A DNA stretch of 64,000 nucleotides from Diogma glabrata (taxonomy: Eukaryota > Arthropoda > Insecta > Diptera > Cylindrotomidae): NCBI GenBank assembly GCA_963693315.1, contig OY856187.1:383137711-383201710 (forward strand). The letters run 5' to 3'. Positions 55,150 through 64,000 of this stretch are shown in pieces. A program made the translations under genes and the position numbers. The notes beneath the pieces are model-generated. The model saw only the letters and a program-made list of their open reading frames with translations, made no database searches and was not told the origin of the DNA. How positions within the stretch are numbered: position 1 is the stretch's first letter; each line of letters starts with the position of its first letter.

Positions 55150-56528
<1,379 letters not shown>

Positions 56529-56550
56529 AGCAATTTCAGTCAAGTTGTAG

Positions 56551-57401
56551 TGTCAAGTTCAGTGTCGTCATTTGGTTGAAAAAAGTAAAACTCTACATGA
56601 AAATAATTTTCAGCATTCATCTGCGACGGATAAAAGAGGTGTATCCACAACAGATATAAATGTTGTGGAGCAGTTCTATAAAAGTGATGAAATCAGTAGA
56701 TTATTGCCAGGCAAACGAGATGCAATATCTTTTTAAAAAGGAGATGAGCGCATAAAAACACAAAAGCGCTTATTGCTATGTACATTAAATGAAGCTTATG
56801 TGGAGTTTAAAAATAAGTTTCCTGATGTGAAAATAGGATTTACTAAATTCACGTCCCTTCGACCACAAGAATGTATAAAATTATCCCAAGGAGTTCATAA
56901 TGTGTGCGTGTGTACCATACATCAAAATATGAAACTAATGATTCAACACTCTAAGATGTCTTGGATTACTGATGCTGCTTTCCAGAACTATAAAACATTA
57001 ATTGACTTTGTTTCATGTGGTGAATTAACAGAAGATTGTCATACTTTGAAGTGCAATGAATGTTTAGAAAAACTTCAACAACTGGAAGAAAAATTACTAA
57101 ATGATATCGACGTTAAAGGAATCCGTCAGCTCAAATATCAACAATGGAATACCACTGATCGATGCAATTTGGATACTTTAATAGAAACTGTAGAAGAATT
57201 TATGAAAAAATTTATTTACCGTTTACAAATTTTGATACCACACAACTTTATAGCAAAACAACAATCTACATTCATTGAGGAAAAAAAAAAAATTTAGAAG
57301 CAGGAGAGTGCTTCGTTCAAGGGGATTTTTCTGAAAACTACGGCTTCATAATTCAGAATGCGGTTCAAGGCTATTATTATAATAATTCACAAGCTACTAT
57401 T
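56551..57401 (+). pseudogene. Transposase-like gene of the long-TIR element, 5' part (nonsense and frameshift)
   Basis: One frame is open from 56551 apart from a TAA at 56734-56736. Around the stop it reads VVEQFYKSDEISRLLPGK, DAISF, stop, KGDERIKTQKRLLLCTLNEA. It then reads KFTSLRPQEC, HNVCVCTIHQNMKLMI, QWNTTDRCNLDTLIETVEEF and IPHNFIAKQQSTFIEE. At the A run 57281-57292 one A is missing. Restoring the frame gives FVQGDFSENYGF and QGYYYNNSQATI, up to the retrotransposon insertion. I know this pattern (GDF-ENY, then DGAPSQYKN and HGKG-CDG in the other half) from repetitive uncharacterised proteins of animals, and infer a DDE-type transposase with D in GDFSENY. No ATG fits the start. A splice acceptor TTTTCAG at 56607-56613 may indicate an upstream intron. 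Confidence 0.75.
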
Positions 57402-57424
57402 TTTTTTTTTTTTTTTTTTTTTTT
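57401..57424 (-). other. Poly(A) tail of retrotransposon 2
   Basis: About 24 T on the plus strand are preceded, in minus-strand reading, by GAATAAAA, so the polyadenylation signal AATAAA (57427-57422) lies at the tail itself. This fixes the 3' end and target-primed integration on the minus strand. Confidence 0.9.
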
Positions 57425-57667
57425 ATTCAATTTTCCAAAAAAAAATTAATTTTATAATACATGGAAAAAATCTTATAATAATTAATACACTCTCTACCAA
57501 AAAAAAAAAAAAAAATTATTACTTAATAATTAATTAGAAAATAATTCAAATCTTAATTCTAAAAAAAGAAGTTTACAAAAAACTAATAGGAAAATAATAC
57601 ATAGACAACTAAAGATATTAGTAAAGATTAAACTAACTAGATAATTAAACAAACAAAACTTCAAAAG

Positions 57668-59131
57668 TTAAATATTATGTGTTAGGCTATACTCTTCTAA
57701 GAATTCAATAAACATTTGTTCTCTTAATGACACTTTAAAATCTTTTAATTTTTTATGTTTGTAGCTTTCTTCTAAATTATTATATAATTTTATTCCAGAA
57801 TAGAAAATAGTGTTCTGTGATAGTTTTAATTTATAATTTGGTAATCGTATATTTGAAGCGCTTCTGGTTGAGCGATTGTTTATATCAAAATTTTTTATAA
57901 CGGTGCTATTAAATTTTAGCATATTGTTTTGTATTTTAAACAAGGTCACCATGTAATGAAATTTAATCAGTTGTTTGATAGGAAGTATGGTTGTACTATA
58001 CAGTTTATTGCTTGCAGTTGAGTTGGGCAATCCTCGAAGGGCTTTAATGGTTTTATTTTGTAAAGTTTGCAATAAACCTAAGTTTGAGGGATAAGCTGAT
58101 CCTAATATTAGGTATGAAATGTGAGATAATATATGCGAAAAATACACAACATCGGCAACATGCTGTGTAAGATATTTCCCTACCCGATTTAAAGTACAAA
58201 CAAATGGAATAATTTTTTTACCTATATTACCAATATGATTTTTCCAATTAAGCGCTGAATCTATTTCCAACCCTAAAAAATTTATGGAATTTACGCGTTT
58301 TATTTCGTTTTTTCCAATTAAAATGCTATCGAAATGCTTAGTTTTGTCTGTTTTGATTTGAAAAATTATGAAATTCGTTTTTTCAAAATTGATTTTCAAT
58401 TTGTTCGCATCAAAGTACTGTGTAAGAGTATTTAAGTCGTCTTCCATATCTTGTTTTAATTGCTCAATATTTTGATTTTTGTAAATAATCAATACGTCAT
58501 CTGCATAGAGTTGTAGAGTACCATTTAGATTAAGCTTAAAAATATCATTTATATAAATGATAAAAAGAATTGGGCCTAAAATTGATCCTTGTGGGATCCC
58601 AGATTGCACTGATTCATAATTAGATTTTATGTTATTTATTTGAACAAATTGTTTCCTATTTGTTAAATAATTTATTATCAGTTCCAATGCTGTCTCTTTG
58701 ACAGCATACACTATAAGTTTTTCTATAAGAATCTCATAACAGACGCAATCAAATGCTTTCCTCAAATCGAGACCCATGGTTGCAGTAAAGTACTTTCTTT
58801 CTAAATGGTCATAGATTTGTTCCATAAAATTAAGTGTGGCTGATAATGTGCTACTTTTTTTGGTAAATCCGAACTGATTTGGGTGAACAATGTTATTCGA
58901 AATTAGATGACTGTGAAGACGTGTATGAATTGCTCTTTCATATATCTTTGACATGACCGATAGAATGGAAATAGGTCGATAGTTAGACGATTCTAATCTA
59001 TTTCCCGCTTTAAAAAGTGGTTTGATTCTAGCAATTTTCAATTGATCAGGGAATATACCATTAGTAAATGATAAATTGATTGAGTTGCTTAGAAATTCTG
59101 AGAGATCTGGTAAGCTTTGATCAAGGTCCAA
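57668..59131 (-). pseudogene. Retrotransposon 2 ORF2, reverse transcriptase part
   Basis: A 487-codon open frame encodes the polymerase. Residues about 25-58 have GIFPDQLKIARIKPLFKAGN then SNYRPIS. The first catalytic aspartate box is LDLRKAFD at about 121-128. The GIPQGSILGPILFIIYINDI block starts near 178, and the catalytic YADD is at about 209-212. A thumb and C-terminal tail follow to the stop at 57668. All key polymerase residues are present. The first residues are not a natural start: this frame should continue from the endonuclease frame, but the linker and fingers region expected between KLFW and the NSINLSF block is missing. RNase H and zinc-knuckle motifs are not seen. CR1/Jockey group is the best assignment, and the clade is not certain. 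Confidence 0.9.
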
Positions 59132-60231
59132 AACAGTTTAGGGTTGTTCGTACTGTTTTCAAATTTTTTGGAATAGTAGTTAGATTTTAGTTCAAATATC
59201 TTAATTTTAACAAATTTTTTCATTTCTAGAAATTTTATACGAAAATATTCGTTCTGGATATATTTTTTGGACAGTTTATAAAATTTATTTCGTATTTTAA
59301 TTGACCGTTTTAAGGACGATGTAAACCAAGGCTTTTCATATAATTGATATTTTTTTTTAGCTAATATTGTTGTTTTATTATGCTCAATAGTTTTTACTAG
59401 AATTTTGTGTAAATTTTCAAAACATAGGGTTTCAAAGTTAAGCTCAGATATTTGTTGAATAACATTAGATTCATTAACTTTATTGATTGTAATTAAATTA
59501 TTATCCAATTTTGCTCTTGATTTATTTATTACCATAAATCGGTGGTCACTTAAATGTGTATCACCAAGATAAACCAAAAACTTATCAGACACCGAAGTCA
59601 TTGCATGATCCAGTAGCGTTTTTATAGAGATCGATTTTCTTGTATAAAAATTTTCATGAATCTTATTTATAATTTTGAATCCATTCATACCAATGATTTG
59701 TTTATAGTTATTAGTCTGTGAGTCCATGTCATTTAATAAATTAATATTTAGATCACCAATTATAAACGATAATTTATATTTTTCAAGAATATCATTAAAA
59801 TATTTCAGAAACAAACTGAGATTAGTATGGGGTGGACGATATATTGCAATTAAGGTCATTTTAATTTGCCTAGATTTAATAACTAATAAATCATTTTCAT
59901 TGAAGGATTCTGCAAAACAGAAATCAAAATCTAGGTTTAAACTTGTAAAAATCGATACTCCACCTCCACTTCTTCCCTGTCTAGTATGGTGAAAAGATTT
60001 ATATCCATTCAAATTAAAATAGCTTAACTCGTTTTCTTGTAGAAACGTTTCCACAAGCACTATAACACTTATGTTAATCTGTAAGGAACATAGCAGTTCT
60101 TCTAGCTTTTCTAACTTATTTCTTAATCTGTTAATATTTATATATAAAATGTTTATACCTTGAATTGTGTCAATATTGTTTTTGAATTTATTTAAACTTA
60201 GAAAGTGAGTATTTTCTGCCAAGTTTGACAT
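59089..60231 (-). pseudogene. Retrotransposon 2 ORF2, apurinic-like endonuclease part
   Basis: A 380-codon frame starts at an ATG about 220 bp after ORF1. It shows the exonuclease-endonuclease-phosphatase fold signatures in order: ILYININRLRNKLEKLEELL (about 28-47), catalytic E in VETFL (about 60-64), SGGGVSIF, AIYRPP (about 129-134), GDLNINLL (about 159-166), LLDHA (about 206-210) and LSDHR (about 227-231). The catalytic E, D/N and SDH residues are intact, so the nicking domain looks complete. The frame ends with PKLFWTLIKAYQISQNF, where KLFW is the usual linker motif. It then runs into a stop because of the deletion and frameshift that joins it to the polymerase frame. Confidence 0.88.
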
Positions 60232-60453
60232 ATTAGATGTTTAAAAATCAGTAATATGAAAATTAATTTTTTTTTCTACTTAGAGAGTTCACAAATTTCA
60301 GAAATATTTTTCAAGACTAAAATTAAAAAAAAGATTAATATAATATTATCTACATCCAGTATTACCTCGGAAAAAAAACGGTATGTATATTATTGTTGTC
60401 TATCAGCTGCTTGTGTATTTTTGTATTATTATTATTATTAACATCAATTTCGA

Positions 60454-61275
60454 TTACGGATGATTTACGTCATTTGTAACGATGTCGTCAGTTGTTGTAA
60501 TAAATTTATACTGAAGGTCTCCTTCTTTAACTTTGATGAAAAATTTTCCATGACGATACCAATAGTGATGAATAACTTTGTTTTTTCTAAGATCTCGCAG
60601 GTCGCTTAGAAGTTTTTGGTTTTCCTTCGTTAGTCGATCTTGAAAATAAATTTTATTACCATTATTGCTATTAATGTTGGTTAAAATTTGGTGGACATAG
60701 CATGGACCCAATGATTTTTTCATTCGCATTATACTTGATTTAGTTTCTGCACTATTTAATTGCATGATAATATGTGATCGTTTCCCAAGTACTATTTTAT
60801 GAGAAGATGCTACATTGTTTAATCCAAATTTGTAGAAAGAATCCAATTTAGTAATGATTTCATTGGCAGTCATATTTGTATCTGGAAATCCCATAATAAT
60901 AACGTCATTAAACATTTCTTTTTGCTTCAGAAAATTCAATTCGTGCTTTACTTTTATTAAATCGTTGTTTAAATCAGCAACGCGAGTGTTGGTTTCATTT
61001 TGAGCTTCTTGTAGTTTATGAGTTTCCTCTTTTATGTGTGATAATAATGTAGATTTTAACATCGATATTTGTTTCGTGCAATTAATTACACTACTTTTAA
61101 TGGCGTCGAGCAGATTTTTATTATTTGGCTCTTTCAATTCAAATAGTTTCATTTCATCAATATCATCAAGTAACGCCTCATCTTTTTCAGTATTCTGATC
61201 TATAGGAGCAGATGATTCGACTGTTCTACCATTACGCAAAGTTTTGAAGTTCAATTTGTTTGATGAAAGTGACAT
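60454..61275 (-). CDS. Retrotransposon 2 ORF1 protein (coiled coil plus FP-like C-terminal domain)
   Basis: An intact 273-codon frame with an ATG is the first ORF of the element. The N-terminal 50 residues are polar. Residues about 55-118 are rich in heptad-spaced L, I and K (LLDAIKSSV, LKSTLLSHI, RVADLNNDLIKVKHELNFLK), consistent with a coiled coil for trimerisation. Residues about 122-200 (FNDVIIMGFPD, SHIIMQLNSAETKSSIMRM) resemble an RRM-like nucleic acid domain. The end (KIYFQDRLTKENQKLLSDL, HHYWYRHGKFFIKV) resembles the baculovirus FP-type C-terminal domain found in many insect retrotransposon ORF1 proteins. By family it should be the RNA-binding chaperone of the retrotransposition particle. 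No zinc knuckle is seen. It is the only mobile-element frame in the window without a visible lesion. Confidence 0.8.
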   Translation of the reverse strand: MSLSSNKLNFKTLRNGRTVESSAPIDQNTEKDEALLDDIDEMKLFELKEPNNKNLLDAIKSSVINCTKQISMLKSTLLSHIKEETHKLQEAQNETNTRVADLNNDLIKVKHELNFLKQKEMFNDVIIMGFPDTNMTANEIITKLDSFYKFGLNNVASSHKIVLGKRSHIIMQLNSAETKSSIMRMKKSLGPCYVHQILTNINSNNGNKIYFQDRLTKENQKLLSDLRDLRKNKVIHHYWYRHGKFFIKVKEGDLQYKFITTTDDIVTNDVNHP

Positions 61276-61530
61276 TTTATAAGGTTATGTAATGAATGGC
61301 ACTAAGCGTTAAATTTTTTCACTTTAACTATTTTGTTGAATTCTTATATTGTTGAAACAAAACAATTTTGATATTATAATTGCACACTATGTAACAGTTT
61401 ATTCACAATCACCACAATCGATAAATGATCAGATAAATCAAAATTTAATATTAGACAAATTAAATATAAATAAAAATAATTTTTCTCCGAAATAACCAAA
61501 CATGTTATTCTTTCGCCATCTTGAAAAAAA
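61276..61530 (-). promoter_or_regulatory. 5' untranslated region and probable internal promoter of retrotransposon 2
   Basis: About 255 bp separate the element's 5' end from ORF1. Just inside the 5' end the minus strand reads CAAGATGGCGAAAG (61523-61510). This matches the YY1-type AAGATGGCG core known from the start of mammalian L1 promoters. The rest is AT-rich with no clear TATA box at a suitable distance. Promoter function is inferred from position, since non-LTR elements carry internal Pol II promoters. Confidence 0.4.
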
Positions 61531-62145
61531 ATTCATCCATTTGTCATTTATTTTGAAAGTGCCGCAAGTGAATATATACAGCACCGAAGTTTTATACTCA
61601 TTTCGGATATAAACGATCACAACAGTACTACAGTCCATCTTTTCATTACAAAACTTATTGAATTCATCAAAACGCATATAAATTCTAATATTACAAAAAT
61701 AATTTATAACACTGACGGTGCACCTTCTCAATACAAAAATAAACATAGCCTAAACAACTTATGCCACCACAAAAAAGACTTTATGGTTGTTGCAGAATGG
61801 CATTTTCATGCTACCAGCCATGGAAAGGGACCTTGTGATGGAATTGGTGGTACACTGAAGCGTGCTGCACACCGTTATAGTATGGCGAGCGAAGATAATA
61901 TTATTGATACACCAAAAAAACTTTTCGAATGGGCTTTAAAATGGGAATCTACCATGAACTTTGGATACGCCGATAAAAATGAATATCAATTAACAAAAGA
62001 AAAATTACAAAATCGATATAAAAATGCGATTACTATAAGTGGAACTCAAAAATTTCATTCTTTTGTATCAGTAGATACTAAGACAATAAATGCAAAAATG
62101 TTTTCCAACTCAAAAGAAACTTTTGAATGTAAAATAAGTAAATAA
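61531..62145 (+). pseudogene. Transposase-like gene of the long-TIR element, 3' part
   Basis: Immediately after retrotransposon 2 the frame opens as IHPFVIYFESAASEYIQHR, then STTVHLFITKLIEFIKT, NTDGAPSQYKNKHSLNNLCH, AEWHFHATSHGKGPCDGIGG, TPKKLFEWALKW and ISGTQKFHSFV, to the stop at 62143-62145. The left half ends SQATI and this half starts with HPF, so the two abut without loss. The conserved D of TDGAPSQYKN and the H-D pair of SHGKGPCDG are the likely active-site residues by analogy with DDE enzymes (inference). The 205-codon half is free of stops. Only the insertion, the upstream stop and the frameshift disable the gene. The nearest downstream AATAAA is at 62211. Confidence 0.78.
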
Positions 62146-62210
62146 TTTTTAATAACTATACTTATTTTCACATATATAATTTGTATGATATTTTAAAAAG
62201 TTTATTCAAT

Positions 62211-62216
62211 AATAAA
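62211..62216 (+). terminator. Candidate polyadenylation signal for the transposase-like gene
   Basis: AATAAA lies 66 bp after the stop codon, within the first copy of the duplicated 3' segment. Confidence 0.4.
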
Positions 62217-62559
62217 ATATTTGTAATTTAATGTTGAAAAACAATCCTTTACTTTATGATTCCATAATAACATAATACGAACATAATACTTCTCCAGTCA
62301 AAAGTTCCTAAATAGATTTAGTTGTTTATACGGCTTTTCTGTTTGCAGTCAAGACTGTCCAATTATTTTTTATAAGAGTGACAAGTGATTACTAAAAGTG
62401 ACAAATAAACATTTCATTTTTTATGCCATCTAATACAAAGAAAATAATTGCAGAAGTGCTTTCCTATTCAAAAGAAACTTCTGTTTGTAAAATAAGTAAA
62501 TCATTTTTAACAATTGTATTTATTTTATTTATTGTACTACATATATAATTTTTATAATA

Positions 62560-63326
<767 letters not shown>

Positions 63327-63329
63327 ATA

Positions 63330-64000
63330 TTATTTTTGTTTGCTAGCATAACCTGAGAGCATCTCAACCTGAAAACAAAACGATGGATCTGTTATGCCAA
63401 CTGCAGGATGTTGTTTGTTGAATTTTAAATTAAATTTTAGAAAATCTTGATAAAATTCTTCTTGTTGATCTTTTGTTAAAGAATCATGAACTGGGTTTAT
63501 GCCATAAAAAAAATCTGGAAACACAAATTATGTTATTTAAATTGATTTTGAAGGATCTCAAAAATATTACCCTTAAAATGTTCATATGTATTAAAATTTT
63601 CGGTTATCCATTTCGTTGTCAAATCATTCTTAATAAAGCCAGATTCTGTTAAATAATACTCGAACTCTTTTAAATAATCGTTTGATTTATAATTACGCAT
63701 CCAAATGGGTTTGTAGTGTGAAATGTGTGGACACCATTTATCTGATTTTATCATTTCATCAATGAAATCAAAGATAATTGCCCAAGCTGGGTATGAAAAT
63801 ATAAAATCACCTTCTTCATTTAATAACTTGAAAATATTGCTAACAGCTGTTCTATAACACGAACAAAGAAAAATAATAATTTTATTGTAACAATATTTCG
63901 AAAATACTACCTACGATTGTTGACCCATTGAAGAGTAAAAAACGAAGTAGCATGATCAAATTTGGATATTTTATCTAGATCCAAGTCACGCGTTATATCC
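63330..64000 (-). CDS. Juvenile hormone acid O-methyltransferase-like gene, last three exons (5' partial)
   Basis: On the minus strand three exons join in frame. Exon a is 64000-63911 (continuing outside the window), with donor GTAGTA at 63910. Exon b is 63851-63571, with acceptor TTATAG and donor GTAATA. Exon c is 63514-63330, with acceptor TTTCCAG and a TAA stop at 63332-63330. The introns are 59 and 56 bp. Exon a reads [20 protein letters not shown], then VNNRR into exon b [18 protein letters not shown] and [14 protein letters not shown]. Exon c reads [13 protein letters not shown]. The phenylalanine-rich FxxLQWV motif, followed by an NI-K-LL--GGD-like strand, the KW segment and the C-terminal NP-hD-L---ef arrangement match class I SAM-dependent methyltransferases of the JHAMT-like family. 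They cover roughly the last 185 of about 280 residues. The SAM-binding glycine motif would be upstream, outside the window. The true substrate cannot be told, because this family is expanded in insects. Confidence 0.68.

Larger units (their letters stand above)
57402..61530 (-). mobile_element. Non-LTR retrotransposon 2 (CR1/Jockey-like), 4.1 kb, inserted in the transposase gene
   Basis: On the minus strand the element reads 5' untranslated region (61530-61276), ORF1 (61275-60454), spacer, endonuclease and reverse transcriptase (60231-57668), 3' untranslated region with AATAAA (57427-57422) and a poly(A) tail seen as T at 57401-57424. Its ends are fixed by the coding continuity of the host transposase: SQATI to the left and HPFVIYF to the right. 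Any target duplication is very short (at most ATT) or obscured by the A and T runs at both ends. Apart from a deletion inside ORF2 it is close to full length. Confidence 0.88.

Noticed and set aside
59726..59992. Plus-strand 88-codon frame
   Set aside because: It is antisense to the endonuclease domain of retrotransposon 2 and has no family features.
60256..60441. Plus-strand 61-codon frame
   Set aside because: It lies in the AT-rich spacer between ORF1 and ORF2 of retrotransposon 2. Low complexity with a YYYYY end.
61438..61746. Minus-strand 102-codon frame
   Set aside because: It spans the 5' end of retrotransposon 2 and the antisense of the transposase coding sequence. The plus-strand reading has conserved motifs, this one has none.

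Overview
This window is AT-rich eukaryotic DNA, most likely from an insect. The best evidence is a spliced gene end at the right edge that resembles the juvenile hormone acid methyltransferase family, together with insect-style non-LTR retrotransposons and a hAT transposon. The species cannot be named from the sequence. A sap-feeding hemipteran is only a guess. There is no bacterial content, CRISPR array or rRNA.

Layout. (1) Positions 1-52938 are one uninterrupted head-to-tail satellite array with a monomer of about 303 bp and roughly 174 copies. Its left edge lies outside the window. Two diagnostic monomer families are spatially separated: family A on the left to about 21.1 kb, and family B from there to the end, with a short interleaved border. 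Local higher-order periods of 5 monomers (about 1.52 kb) and 7 monomers (about 2.13 kb) are visible from shared rare variants. (2) Positions 52939-53138 are an assembly gap of exactly 200 N, so the satellite edge is not seen. (3) Positions 53139-55393 hold the 3' part of a dead CR1/Jockey-type retrotransposon. A 1063-bp hAT remnant is inserted in its last codons with a perfect 8-bp target duplication. (4) Positions 55393-63326 hold a long-TIR DNA transposon (55935-63144) sitting inside a (TA)n tract. Its transposase-like gene was interrupted exactly between two codons' worth of family-conserved sequence by a 4.1-kb poly(A)-tailed retrotransposon in the opposite orientation (57402-61530). (5) Positions 63330-64000, minus strand, carry the last three exons of a methyltransferase-like host gene, whose stop codon lies only a few bases from the (TA)n tract.

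The right 11 kb is therefore two independent nested-insertion histories. Retrotransposon 1 was hit by a hAT element. A long-TIR transposon of a family I cannot name with certainty was hit by retrotransposon 2. All mobile coding regions show disabling changes: frameshifts, a stop codon, or an internal deletion. The one exception is ORF1 of retrotransposon 2, which is open. The only candidate for a functioning host gene is the methyltransferase-like one at the right end.
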